The notes: generated by a model from the sequence alone, not told the origin. A stretch of 64,000 nucleotides of DNA from Reticulitermes lucifugus (GCA_026260175.1 JAKCWW010000615.1:2037-66036), one strand, 5' to 3'; positions 1-11,389 are shown, numbered from the stretch's first letter. Made by a program: numbers and translations.

Positions 1-62
1 GAACTCGCTTTGGAAGAGGCTACGGACCTGTCGTAAGACAGACTACAGAATGAATGAATCTA
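1..62 (+). mobile_element. 3' end of RTE-like LINE (LINE family 1)
   Basis: The window opens inside the last codons of a non-LTR retrotransposon ORF. From base 3 the frame reads TRFGRGYGPVVRQTTE and then TGA (51-53), followed by a short GAAT-repeat tail. The same C-terminus appears at 8232-8402, 38652-38955 and 41600-42222. The upstream region of the family resembles the post-RT segment of RTE/BovB elements. Only the tail lies in the window, so whether the copy was longer cannot be told. Confidence 0.75.
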
Positions 63-1860
63 ACACTTACAAATTTTTACCGCGTCCAACAACTGTTTTT
101 CAGACGTTTTTTGGTATAATTTCCCAAGGCAGAAGCAGAGGAGGCGCACCTTATGAATGACATCACTATACCAACTTTAATAATTGAATCTTTTAAATTC
201 TAATATTGATCAATGTTATATATCAAGATTCAGTTCGTACCTCACAGAGAACATTTAGTGCCTTTATAAAAACAATCGGATAATGTAATTTAGGAAACAA
301 TGCTGTTTACTCTAACAGATGTAAGGAACACACAAATATGTTTTTTGAGTAAAATACAGAGTTATAATTTTTAATCTGGTAGTACATACAGTAATAAATA
401 AGCTCTGAAAGATTAAAGCACAGTGGGTAATGTACCACCTAATATAGAACTCAAAACTCTGAAATTAACCACAGGTTGTATTTATAGCTTTCGTATCGTT
501 CTCAGAATAAACACCAGTTGTTTCTGTTAACGTCATTCTGATTGGTCTCCAAACTACACTTTGATTCCAAAAGAAGTCTTTCCTTTTGAGTTTAGCGGAT
601 TAAAATTTTGGCAGGTTTTTACATTTCTCCTAATAGTGCTGGATGTTTAGAGAATTTCACTCTAAATTATAATTGAAACAACAACATACTCTTACGTAGT
701 GATTTTTTTCAACACCATATATAATAATTATATCGCTGGCACAATCTCATTTAAAAAGAAAGCAGTGTATTTCTTACAGATACAGCTGGTACCAGAAGAC
801 ACCTTTAAACTCTTTGACTGTATCCGGCAACTCACTTTGTAAAACGTTTTCCTGTTTACTGGAAATTAATTAAAATGTTCATAAACTTCAGAACTATGTC
901 CCAGAATTACTGACACTCTAGAAAAGAATATTCTACTCTGTTCCGTTCTATCAAGTAGACATCTGAACTTCTCGTAGTGTATACACTAACTTATAATGTA
1001 CAACACCATTCTGTCATACTCGAGTCTTATATCTCTCAAAAGCTTGAGAGGTATCACTTGCCAGTACAGCCACTGACAATTTTCATAAGCGACGAGATGA
1101 AGTGTTACAAGCTTCATTGCACACTTGTCATACCTGTATATCCCTAACTAGCTATTACTTCCAATTATCCATGTTCTTAATATATTTTGAATTATCCAGC
1201 AAAAAATTGTATCAAACGTGATGTTGATATTGCCTATTTTTGGTTGGAAACATCGCTTTCTTTACCTCTCCCCATTGCCTATTTGTTTTAGAGGCCGGTA
1301 GAATAATGTAACTAAATGAATAGGAAAGGGCGTATATTCATGTCTGGGGCGTGACACTGTACGTCATGTACGATGCTACGAATAAAATGTCCCCTTGTCA
1401 TGCTGATTATGAAGTATGGAATACTAGTAGCTATATAGCTTAACAGACGTACAGGATGTTCAGAATGCATAGCCTAGTTACAGCTAACGCCACGCAGCGC
1501 AGTCCTTCTTGAGCAAGTATTGCCCGCTCAGTTGATTTTAAGGACCCTTGCCTTATATCAAACGTGAATATTCATGACAGTGTTCACAAGGACCAGCCAC
1601 TGAAACGTTTCCTGAGCTATGTCTCATACATTCCACACCATGACCCCCAATTTCTTTAAGATTTATTTTAACATTATCATCTGAATTACGCTTATGTTTG
1701 CAAGTAGTTTCTTACCTCCAGTTTATCGACTAACTTTTAGTTTTAAAACAAGGTTTTTTAAAATTGTGAACAGCATTTTCAAGTTGTACATGTTGTTGTA
1801 TTCTTTAAATTAATTGATACCTAAAAATCAAGCAAATCAAGTGATTTCAATAAATAATAT
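63..1860. other. AT-rich stretch, nothing recognised
   Basis: No coding frame, tandem array or recognisable repeat end was seen on either strand. All frames are closed within about 60 codons. Confidence 0.5.
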
Positions 1861-1864
1861 CAGT

Positions 1865-1902
1865 CCGAAATGTTTCGATCCTGGGACCATCCCCAACGAC
1901 AA
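1865..1902 (-). ncRNA. hammerhead-ribozyme-like motif, degenerate
   Basis: Read on the minus strand: a decayed CTGATGA-like core, then GGTCC-CAG-GGATC as a 5-bp stem II (one G-U), then GAAACATTTC. The core heptamer is poorly kept (around GTTGGGGA). It matches the plus-strand motif at 2104-2142 in stem II and after GAAAC. Penelope-like elements are known to carry such short hammerheads; assignment is by analogy. Confidence 0.3.
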
Positions 1903-2103
1903 ACATTTAGTATAAATATATATAATACAATGCTTAAAGCCAAGCATATTTCCGGATTTTATATTTAGGGGAAGATCATAAGTGTAGACAGGTGTGTAAA
2001 TAATGTATTACATAGATATAACTAATGACTACAAATAATTATGAGAGAAACAAGTGATAAAATTTTAAAATCTAAATTCTACAGCAGGCTGCTGCGTTGT
2101 CTT

Positions 2104-2142
2104 GCCCTTGAGAATGGTCTTGGGATCGAAACGTTTCTGAAT
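2104..2142 (+). ncRNA. hammerhead-ribozyme-like motif, degenerate
   Basis: Plus strand: CTTGAGAA in place of CTGATGA, stem II GGTCT-TG-GGATC, then CGAAACGTTTC. It is followed by an AT-rich tail with AATAAA at 2153-2158. It pairs in divergent orientation with the motif at 1865-1902. Confidence 0.3.
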
Positions 2143-2167
2143 GAAGTAATTCAATAAAATTAATTGT

Positions 2168-2173
2168 TTTATT
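2168..2173 (-). promoter_or_regulatory. AATAAA polyadenylation signal candidate (minus strand)
   Basis: AATAAA on the minus strand begins 15 bases after the stop codon at 2189-2191. A second AATAAA lies on the plus strand at 2153-2158. Together they form a near-palindromic AATAAAA...TTTTATT block that could serve transcripts from either side. The hexamer is common in AT-rich DNA, so support comes from context only. Confidence 0.3.
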
Positions 2174-2188
2174 ACGGTTAAATGCTCA

Positions 2189-2394
2189 TTAATATGGGAT
2201 AACAGCCTTGTAGTACTGAGCTGAAGGATGGTATGGTGTATGTGAAAAACACAACTCGACAGGTGTATAGAGGTCCATGTAGCGGAAGTACGATGGTGTT
2301 GCCTGTAACTCAGGAGATAACGTTACCGGCGACGCATCATTGTGATAGGCGTTGAACAAGACTAAGTTCAAGACACCGCCAACCGCCACCGCCA
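2189..2394 (-). CDS. candidate 3'-terminal exon of an unrecognised protein
   Basis: On the minus strand a C/T-rich tract is followed by AAACAG at 2400-2395, a good splice acceptor. From there the frame stays open for about 68 codons to TAA at 2191-2189, and AATAAA follows closely. The peptide has a hydrophobic stretch (VAVAVGGVLNLVLFNAY) and then a polar, Tyr/Pro-rich tail ending YYKAVIPY. Codons look more balanced and GC3 is higher than in flanking DNA. The frame also runs upstream to an ATG at 2434, so an intronless 81-residue small membrane protein is an alternative. No family is recognised, and chance remains possible. Confidence 0.3.
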
Positions 2395-2820
2395 CTGTTT
2401 TGAAGGAGAAAGGAAGGGGGCGGTGGTTCAGCAAGCAAATCCATAAAGTCTACAGATATTACGTACATTATAATACAAAACAAAGGGTAATATTATGGCG
2501 AAACTTTGTGTGATTTTATCCGGAAGTAAGTTTTATTATGCAGAGAGATTTGATAACACAAGCATAATAATGTACAGTCACTTTCAAAAGTAAATATCGT
2601 TTTCAGTTTATCCGGTGCTTGGATGTGTATTTGCAAATGTAAATTCAAGTTCAAATTTAAAAAATAAAGAATGGGTGCCGTGTTTTGTGGATATAAGTTC
2701 TGGCTCTTATTGCACTAACGTCACCGAAAGGATTTCCGAATTTCCATTCACTTCCCCTCCCCGTCCCCAATTATGTTTTCCTTGAGACGTCCTGCCTAAG
2801 CCTGAAGCGGATTCTAGTGC

Positions 2821-3056
2821 ATGTTTCCGAAGTGGAAACATCATCTAAGTTTTGTCTTGGCCTGGTTTTCTGAAGTCTGTTTCGGCCCACCAAGAAAACA
2901 CGTCAGAACCCCTGTGCTGGTATTAAGTGTCGCATTGAGGTTCAGTTATATGTGTTATTTCCTGTGTCGTTTTGGTGACCATGACGTTGGCCAGGTTGTG
3001 TTTGTCTGTGTGATGTATGTAAAAGGGGTTAAAAGCTGCTTGAAATGGGCCATAAG
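2821..3056 (+). CDS. candidate exon ending at a consensus splice donor; product unknown
   Basis: An open frame from ATG at 2821 runs 78 codons to ATAAG|GTAAGT, a textbook 5' splice site at 3056/3057. Base composition is closer to balanced than the flanks. The peptide is rich in aromatic, Cys and Val residues (FSYMCYFLCRFG) and matches no family I know. There is no upstream promoter signal and the start context is weak. It could equally be a non-coding exon or chance. Confidence 0.18.
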
Positions 3057-3060
3057 GTAA

Positions 3061-3735
3061 GTACACTTATGTTATTGTATGTTCATATATTAATTTACTT
3101 TATGTTATATTTAAACCTTCATAATAATTTGTTTCGTTTGCAATCCTCGTGCGCTTCCACGCTTTTGCTCAGGGTAAAAGAGGGTGGGTGCAAATGAAAA
3201 GCCACTTATTTATCCATTGAATTGGATTATGTTGAAATAGTGCGTAGGTTATTAAAGATGCGGTGTAAACTTTATATCTTTGGTCGAATGCGATGTAATA
3301 ATTACGTAAAAGTAAAATAGTTTTATTAATCATTTATTACATCATGAATGCATATGGATTGATGTATTAACAGCCCCACGCCTTCTTAATCTCGACATAT
3401 CATGGACGTGGGTTTAAGATTTGTCTCGGCTTTTTTTATCTTCAAAGGAAAAGCCTTAGGTGTCTGGTTCAGTAGAAATCTGTTTGGGACTCATTGATGG
3501 TCTGTGTCAAAAAGAAAAATTCCTGCCCCTGCTGAGAATCTAGTTCGTAGTCGGATAGCTATATTTCCTGGGCAATATTGTGGAGATTAATACCGAATTG
3601 GAAAGGAAACAATCATGACCTATTTGAACACTGTGGGCAGAGGGTCAAGTCGATAGACGTGACCTTATACGGCATTATAGTAAATGTCACGTCATAAATT
3701 ACACATTTTGTTAACCCTACAGAGCGCAATGGTTG
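3061..3735. other. AT-rich stretch, nothing recognised
   Basis: No supported feature. Frames are short and closed on both strands. Confidence 0.45.
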
Positions 3736-3737
3736 CA

Positions 3738-4256
3738 ATAAGCACCGCCTACTTTAAGAGTAAGGGGTCAAAAAGCTGACTCGGGTCCTGGTGGGGTATA
3801 CCGATGCCCATAGGTATACACCATTAAATATCAGGAAATGCCCCCCTGTAACGGGGTTGGGTCAGCAAGTCCTATCTCTCACCTCCAAGTGGTGGCCCTG
3901 GTAATAAGCTCTGAGGTGAGAGCTCAGAGTGTAGCTGAGAGAGAAGGACGAAAGGCGAGTGTCCGGCGCCTTAAAATGGGAGCATTGGGCTAAGGGAAGG
4001 AAAACTCTGACAGAAAACCAAGGGGGAGGAAGGCCTCTGTAGGTGGGTAAAACCAGCCTCCCTAGGGGAAGGAACCCTGATTACAAACCCGGTCCTCCAG
4101 AGTGGGGGTTGAGCATAGGGCCAACAAACCTATCTCGGAAAAAACATGTGTTACGAAACGTCATGATGAGCCTCGGATAAGAATGGAGGCGAATTGTCGA
4201 GGAAGCTAAGGCCCACCGCGGGCTGTGATGCTAAGGAAGAAGAAGAATAAGAAGAC
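3738..4256 (+). mobile_element. internally deleted RTE-like element (5' leader joined to 3' tail)
   Basis: This ~520-bp block is clearly GC-richer than its surroundings. Its first ~400 bp resemble the 5' leader of arthropod RTE-type LINEs (GTCAAAAAGCTGAC, GGTCCTGGTGGGGTATACC, repeated GGTCAGCAAGTCC and GGTGAGAGC blocks), as I recall that family. It then jumps to a short 3' end, GGCCCACCGCGGGCTGTGATG, with a GAA-rich tail. The endonuclease and reverse-transcriptase ORF is absent, so the copy is a non-autonomous derivative or a very large internal deletion. No clear target duplication was found. Confidence 0.55.
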
Positions 4257-4276
4257 TTTAAGAGTTAAATCTCTTG

Positions 4277-4303
4277 TGTATATATATATATATATATATA
4301 TAT
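4277..4303. repeat. (TA)n microsatellite
   Basis: Uninterrupted TA dinucleotides about 20 bp downstream of the GAA-rich tail of the RTE-like element. Confidence 0.9.
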
Positions 4304-4810
4304 GCGCTGGTAGTTTCTATAAAATTGATTTTTTTCCAAAATACTATTGATAAGTTGGTCTGTGCAATGGGACACGGTGTAATTGCTGTACAATGACAAC
4401 TGAATTTCTGTGTACTGCACAGAGCAATTCCGTGCTACAATACCCCGCTAGGAGTAACAATTTTATTAGTGACATTCCCTCCATCGAAAGTGACAGAAGC
4501 ATGATAATCTCAATCTGTGCTCATAATGCGAATATCAGTTTTCGGTCAGGCAGATTACATGAAACAGTTGCCTGATTAAATAAAACAATAGGTATCTTAA
4601 TATTCTAACTCAAAAAAATGAAAAATATTGATTATAACGAAGGTAAAACGACTCTATTTTACTGCTGATTAAGTCATTACCGCACCCATACTCGCCTAGT
4701 AAACATACTTAATAAAAACTTTGAATAGATCAGTAAAACGCAATATCTTGGACAGACACTGCACAAAAGGCTACCATATGAGGCTCACATGTGCTGCCTT
4801 CTACGCACAG

Positions 4811-5003
4811 CAAACAGCTGACCGAGACATCAGTCCTGTATTACAAACAGCTGACCGAGATATCTCTCCTGTAGTACAAACAGATTACTGGAATATTTGT
4901 CTTGTGTTACAAACACCTGACTGAAAAGTCTGTCTTGTATAGCATACACCTGATTAAGACACCATCCTGTATTACACACTACTGACTGAGGTATCTTGTA
5001 TTA
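4811..5003 (+). repeat. 33-bp minisatellite, about six decaying copies
   Basis: Units start at CAAACAGCTGACCGAGA and recur at 33, 33, 33, 33 and ~32 bp, diverging steadily left to right. Because 33 is a multiple of three, the first units keep one frame open (QTADRDISPV repeated). This probably explains the 67-codon frame at 4721-4924, so I do not call that frame a gene. Confidence 0.8.
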
Positions 5004-5424
5004 AGAAAATGTTCTAGCATTGATATTCTGCCGGCATTGATTGTTTATAAATCACTCTTCCTGTCTGTATGGACGTACATCTCCCCGCGTGGGGCTATAC
5101 TGCGCGGACGAATATTAGTGTCTTACAAGTATTTCAAAATAATGTACTTAGAATTATAAAATGACTGGAAAGAGTAACATTATATACTATATTCAAGTGT
5201 TAAAACAAGCGATCAGCAAAAATACGGAGTTCACATGTCTCAATAATTATCGGGTAAAGATGAAGACACCACTTATATAGGCGCTAATACCGTCGCAAAA
5301 CTGAAAATTAAACTCTCAATCAAAAATGTAGTGATACCTCTGCGCCATACTGCATAGTTGTTTTACGTGGAACATGTACCAGAATCGGCGAGATGAAAAA
5401 TGCTCACAAATTTTAGTCAGAAGT

Positions 5425-5500
5425 CTTGAAGACAAGAGACCATTTGGGAAACATAGACGTAGATGGGTATTAACTATACAGGGAAAGAAAGTTTTTACTG
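5425..5500 (+). mobile_element. LINE family 2 fragment (GRPRRRW motif region)
   Basis: Translates as RPFGKHRRRW, matching the RPLGRPRRRWEDNIKMDL segment seen in other relics here (13115-13345, 19640-19770, 45640-45985). Only a few tens of codons survive, and similarity fades after the Trp. Confidence 0.45.
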
Positions 5501-5654
5501 GACTCGTCTAAATCAAGATATTTCCAGTGATTGAGTTTTGTGAACGGGATAGTGAATCCATGACTTTCATTCAAACCCGGAAATGTTTGACCAGCTCAAC
5601 AACTATTGCCCTTTTAAGAATGTTACACTATAGACTTAATTTTATAGACCATTG

Positions 5655-5938
5655 AAGGGCCCTGCAGCAGATGCTACGGACGCACCGCAGCCTGAAGACT
5701 TATTGGCAACCATATGAGGAAGATGATGAAGATGATGAGAGTTTTCTTTCTGTTTCTCCATTTTAATGGAACACCGGTGGAATGAATCTGACAGGGGAAA
5801 ACCGAAGTACTAGGGGAAAAACCTGTCCCAGTGCCACTTCGTCCACCACAAATCCCACATGGACCGACCCGGGATCGAACGTGGGTCTTCGCGGTGAGAG
5901 GAAGGCGACTAAACGCCTGAGCCATGGCATGGCCTGTA
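5655..5938 (-). mobile_element. tRNA-derived SINE, family A
   Basis: Minus-strand element with a tRNA-like head: box A region ATGGCTCAGGCGTTTAG, box B GTTCGATCCC. The body carries GTGGCACTGGGACAGG-like and CCCCTGTCAG-like blocks and ends in a TGCTGCAGGGCCCTTC tail. It aligns along its length with 9814-10103 and 63245-63522. A diverged target duplication (TATAGACTTA/TGTAGATTTA) is possible. Two small frames inside it are SINE sequence, not genes. Confidence 0.85.
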
Positions 5939-5939
5939 G

Positions 5940-6984
5940 ATTTACTTGCTTACTTTACTTACATATTTCTGTTGTTTACACTTATTTAATTGGAATTTAT
6001 TTAGATAATTAGTTATTAGTTGGTTACTTCGTTACTGGTTGTTTGTTAGTAATTCAGTCAATCAGGTATGTAGATTTGAAAGATTTGAACACTTCGCATA
6101 GATATTTAGTATCGTGTCAGTCTAATCATCAACGGTATTAACACTGTACATCCTCCATGTTACGTTTGTCGGAAAACCAACTTCTTACCAAGACTGTACA
6201 GAATCTCACCTTTGCTGTACTGCACAATTCATATCGCACTCCCTGTACTCTCCTTAAAACTATCCCCTCTTCTTCTTCATCTTAGTACGTGCCTCTAAGG
6301 AGTACAATATGGCAATAATTTGTTTGTTCCGGGCACTTAGTTAAAATAGGAACACAGCTAAGGACAGGCTGCCGCGATAACTGAAGTAAAGGAGCTATGT
6401 AACCAAACAAGCAGCTTTCGCTTCTCTTGCTGCATAGTCACCTGTAACACACAGCACAGTAACGTAATACACGATGTCAAACCCAAGAACTACTAAGTTA
6501 CTCCACGCTGTAGGATCTTGAAGAAGAAATAACTGTCAACAGCTGGTCAAGAAATGTCCTCCATTTTATGGAATTCAAATATCCATTGCTGTATACACAA
6601 GATCTCACAAATGGATCTAAGTTTTAGCAAGCTGAATGCAGTCCACCTCATAATCAAGCAAGTTAGGAAGTGTCTGCACAGCGTAACACTTCTTGCTTTT
6701 TCGGTCTCTTACTGTTGTTGTAAGTACTTTCCTAATCTTGGCAAGAAATTTATGTCGATCATGCTCGATTATTATGGTTAGATCGTCAACTATTTCTTTG
6801 GCCTCAGCTCGTAGCTATTAGAGCATATAGATTGTGCGTCACAGAGAGCAATTTCTCTCCATTACAAAAACCATTCACATAAAAGTACGAAGTTCTTCAT
6901 ATAAAATATCTGTTATTTTTTCTTTCTTTAACCAAATTCAGAATGTGCCGAAAAATTCTACAATAAATTCCCAAATATTAAATG
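5940..6984. other. AT-rich stretch, nothing recognised
   Basis: Frames of 60-76 codons occur (for example 6554-6781) but show no family match, no codon bias and no exon signals that would support them. Confidence 0.4.
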
Positions 6985-7105
6985 TCACGAAAGTTTGTGC
7001 CGTGGGTGTCGCGCTCTTCCATTCCGACAGACGGACAGGCAGACAAACACGACGACGCCAGTAGTCGCTTTTCTCAGCCACTTTCTGCAAGCGCCTAAAA
7101 ATGCC
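6985..7105 (-). repeat. relic of dispersed repeat family F
   Basis: Minus strand reads TTTTTAGGCGCTTGC, then AAAAGCGACTA, then CTGTCCGTCTGTCGG. This is the same order as the left part of the copies at 43695-44190 and 46420-46900. Only the first ~110 bp are recognisable. Confidence 0.5.
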
Positions 7106-7109
7106 TGTT

Positions 7110-8230
7110 ATAAAAATTTATTAAATAAATCTGTAATTTACACATCTTTAGATTAAACAGTGGTGAAGGACGGTGTACATTTTCACTCTTAATACTGAAC
7201 GTATTGACTCTTCATGCGCGAGTATTCATGGTGGTTCCTAAGTCAATATGCATAACGTCAAAATAATAAATTTAAAAATGTCTTAAATTATGGATGGAGT
7301 TTTCTTAATATTGAAATTAGTTTTAGGTAATTTCGAATATGTGTCTGTCATCTTATATGAGTGTACCTGATGTAATGTATGCGTTCAATAAGTGACTATA
7401 TCAGATGAAATAACATCACAAAATAGGTTTCCTGACAAGCTAGCAGTTGTTTACTGACTAATAAAATTATTTCTTCTATTTTTTCTAAAATTCAATACAG
7501 ATGTTACACAAGTCCCCTACTGAACTCTATCCTGAGCCACTTGAATCCAGTCCACAAACTAACATGCTATTTATTTAAAATAAAATTTAACCTTCGAGCT
7601 ACACCTAGATATCTCAAGCTGTCTCTTGTTCTATAAGCCTCAATTTCATACATGTATGTATGTGCGAATCAGTTCTTCTCATTGAGTGAAATGTTGTACA
7701 ATATCTGATAAAGATTACAAATTAAGGGGCTTTTAATTCTCTTTCTACATCGTCCTCTTATTTCCTCGCTCACACGTCCAAGAACTCTCTTCATTGTTCT
7801 CTTGTGAAAAGTTTTCTACGAGTATTTGTGCTCCTTTCGTAGGGTGACCAACCAAGTTTCACATCTCATATTAATAATCTAAAAAGTAAAAATGCCCCGA
7901 TGTAATATTGTTACATTACAATTCAGGAGTGGGTACTGTGAACCCGTCTTCAATATGGTGTGTATGACGATGGTTATCATCTTCCCAAATTTCAGTGTCT
8001 GACGGCAGATTTGTGATATGAATATTACCGCAACGCCACATTTCCCTCCCCTGTTAACACTGTCGTTTTGTAGCCATGAAGCAGATAACGGCTCAAACTA
8101 AATTGCTAGGAAAGAAAGAGGAATGGTGTAAGGTGCGTTTACCTTCACGTTAAGTTTGGACTTGTAGCTTAAGATACAAAACTTTAGAAATGCCTTACCA
8201 AAACAACCGAATATTGCGTCTGAATGTTAA
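7110..8230. other. AT-rich stretch, nothing recognised
   Basis: No supported coding frame, array or element end on either strand. Confidence 0.4.
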
Positions 8231-8231
8231 T

Positions 8232-8402
8232 AATTACCATCATTACGCAGTCTGTCTTACGACAGGTCCATCGACTCTTCTAAAGCGAATTCCACAAAGA
8301 GTGACATCTACTGCTTCCTCTTTAGTTTCAAGTATTTCTCCTTTCCTTAGGGTTAGTCCATAGCTGCTTACGTCTTCTTCCTCATCTCGTCACTACATCG
8401 TA
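8232..8402 (-). mobile_element. LINE family 1, 3' end
   Basis: Minus strand contains GRRRKQLW, then, across frame breaks, segments matching RGYWKLKEEA, and a close match to the terminal GPVVRQT seen at 3-53, followed by an ATGATGG tail. Several frame disruptions mark it as old. The 5' part is missing, as expected for target-primed insertion. Confidence 0.7.
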
Positions 8403-8404
8403 TT

Positions 8405-9801
8405 TGGAAATTCTCGACTTTGAAACACTGCTAGGACATCGGCTCTCTTTACTGCGGCCTTGTCATAAATCTGAAAAAATTGAATAATTCCTTAAAATCA
8501 GCGCAATTATTTCCTTCCTAATCTTTCCAGTTAATAATTCAAAACCAAACTACCAGTCAATGTCCTATAGCTGATATGTGTGTTCTATAAAGTTTTATCA
8601 ATCAGGTAATCAAGAAGTAACGAAGTACAAAGCAGTTTGGCTAACGAAGGCAAAGCGTCTTATTCCTGTATTCCAAAGTGTATGGTTTGTGTCTTCCTCG
8701 AGCTGGCGGCTATCCTGTCTAGTACTATCGGCTGTTTTTCTCGTTTCTTAAAAATAAATGCTCTCGAAGTGACTCGATAATTTTACAGTTGCATATCTCT
8801 TTTAATTTGAGACACTTTGTTGGTTCTAAAGTGTTTTCCATTCGCAATGTTTTATTTCCTCGCTTGATGACCTGTGTACTTACACTTGCTAGACCTGTCA
8901 GTGGCAGTACAATTTTGTGTCTAATGCTGACATCACTACGTGGCATGGATTTCCCACGATTCGAAGAACCTGACCCTCCATATGCGTGATGAAGTGGCCG
9001 TACAGCAGCAGGTATTTGTAGTAGTAGGCCACAAGTAATGGAGAAATTAAATTTCGTCTATTGCTATAGTTTTGAGTCTTCGGTTAGACCATCTTTTCGT
9101 ATTAAGTTATGTTGTTAAAGTTTCGAAGAATCTCTCTCAGTCTTCAAGGGGAAGTAATACGTCGTACTCAAGAAAGTAAAAATATTTTCAAGCCATTTTT
9201 TAAACCAAATAAAACGTATGTAATAACTCTAGTATGACAATCATATCGATTAAGTAAATTAGCTTGCTTCAATGTGGTTTTTAAATCCATAAATGTGCAG
9301 CACTAAGATGAAGAAGTTTCTTAGACATACTGTGACAGAAGGGAAGGAAAAACTTCTGTTATTGTTGGTGTTATAAGAGCAGACATTGAGAATGGCGAAG
9401 TCTCTTGGGACAAGAGAACAAGATAGCATCACTCAATTCAGCGTCCCTGCAACAATATAAATGAAGCCATCTTCTGTTCTTTGTCATCCCTAGTGTCCGT
9501 TTCTGATCGTACAAGTTATATTGATTGCATTGGGAAGAAGAGCCATATCACCATGCCTTAGAGACGAAGTGCTGGAGACAGTTCTCTGTACACTTTGCTT
9601 CCCGTGCACAACGGCCACTAGATAATGTGGCTACATATCATCTCATCTCGAACGACGGAACGTGTTCCTTATTAAAATAATTCCTCTGTTCCCTTATTCG
9701 TCTCCCGTATTTCTATGCGGATTAAAACAAGGAAGATTACTTCAGAAGTTTCATATCTTTAAGTTTGGAGATCGGTTGCAACAAACTGTAAACATGTGGG
9801 T
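8405..9801. other. AT-rich stretch; two overlapping antisense short frames
   Basis: Between the LINE tail and the SINE nothing is recognised. The 66- and 73-codon frames at 8789-8989 (+) and 8725-8946 (-) overlap each other and show no family similarity. Confidence 0.4.
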
Positions 9802-9813
9802 AACCCCCTCCAT

Positions 9814-10103
9814 AGGCCATGCCATGGCTCAGGCGGTTAGTTGCCGGCCTTCCACTGCGGAGGCCCGGGGTTCGATCCCGGTTCAGTACATGTGGGGTTT
9901 GTGGTGAACTAAGTGGCACTGGGACAGGTTTTTCTCCGAGTTGTCGGTTTTCCCCTGTCGATTTCATTCCACTGGTGCTCCATTACTTGTAAAACTTGGT
10001 AAAAAACTGCTCATCTTCATCTTCATCACAGGGTTGCAAAAAAGCCTTAAGGCTGTGGTGCATGCGCAGCATCTGCTGCGGGGCCCTTCACCATGTAAAA
10101 AGA
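9814..10103 (+). mobile_element. tRNA-derived SINE, family A, full length with target duplication
   Basis: Head GGCCATGCCATGGCTCAGG with box A, box B GGTTCGATCCCGG about 50 bp on, body GTGGCACTGGGACAGG, TTTTCCCCTGTCG and GGTGCTCCATTACTTG blocks, tail CTGCTGCGGGGCCCTTCACC, then an A-rich end. It is flanked by AACCCCCTCCAT (9802-9813) and AACCCCTCCAT (10104-10114), a target duplication differing by one base. This is one of the best-preserved copies of the family here. The overlapping short frames are SINE sequence. Confidence 0.92.
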
Positions 10104-10114
10104 AACCCCTCCAT

Positions 10115-11389
10115 GTTGCAGATCCTTCCTTCTGATCCTGATGGTGTCATATATGTTCAGAATAATCCATTACTATTTGAACAGGATCTAATAGGGGTAA
10201 CAATGCATATTGTGGACTCCTAATGTGTGACAACTTGTAGTCTAGTATATGTATACCAACATTTTGGGTGAACATACTGCTTACACCTTCTAATCTAAAG
10301 TGCATCAATTAAAAAAGATCTATATAACTAAACCCACACACACCCGTGCTAAGTTCTATTATGCTTTTTAATTTTATCCTAACTTCCGTATGTCTGTATT
10401 CTAAGTATTCGCTTCTTTGCAGAATTTCTAAGTACAATAAAATGTGCAGCACCTTCTCTCAAAGGGAGTGAATGCCTCTGTCGATCGCAAGTTATATTTT
10501 GTAATTTGTTTATACAAATTCCGCCGAAATTTACTCAGGAACTAGTAATTTTAAAAAAAGTTTAATTTGTTAAATATTTTTAATTCCAAAATGAGTTTCT
10601 TTCAAAATAATGTAAGTAATTTGGAGGTAAAACACAATTTCAGTTTTTCACCGACTTTGCTCAACGCTGGTAGTTAATCCACCTCCATGGAACAAAAGGT
10701 CGTATTGAAAAGCTAATAGTCATCCATTTATTCCAAAATTCCTTTTACTTCGTGGATCTATTGCCTTAATCATTAGAGCCTGTCGTTCTAGTCTTCCTTC
10801 ACCACATTACTCCTGCTCACATCCTATTTTATTATAGTCTCATCTACGCCTAAGTCCCTCAACAGTGTCTTCCCTTCAGGCTATGGTTTCTGCCTTGTCC
10901 TCTTGTCCTTTTTGATATGATCACTTCAGTAATGTCTGATGGAATACACAAATTGATAAACTGTGTATTAGCATTTCAAGAGACAGGAGGTAAAGCAAGA
11001 CAAGGAGCTTTAACATTAAAAATGTGCACTTTGCACATTCCGCTTATTTGTTTTTTTATGTGAGTCTTTAAGTTAAACACCGACTGGCTCTGTAAATATT
11101 ATTAACAGGTTGGTCTTTGTCATGAGGGCGGACTGTGTTCCCGGTGAGATTGGAGCGGGTGTTTTATATGCCGTTTAGGAGAATGTCGGTTTTCAGAGGG
11201 CTGAGGAAGCTTCTAAGTTCTTCTAGATTCGTATCCCACTTTAAATATTAATACCTTTGAACATGTACAAAACAAAATTGCATTGTAACCATTCATCCAC
11301 GCCAAAAAAAAATATTATTGCTTTGGAATCCAGCAAATATGTCTGGAGGCTATATCGTCAACAAATTACAGACAACACAGAAAAGATAT
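10115..11389. other. AT-rich stretch, nothing recognised
   Basis: No supported feature seen. Composition is ordinary for the window. Confidence 0.4.
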
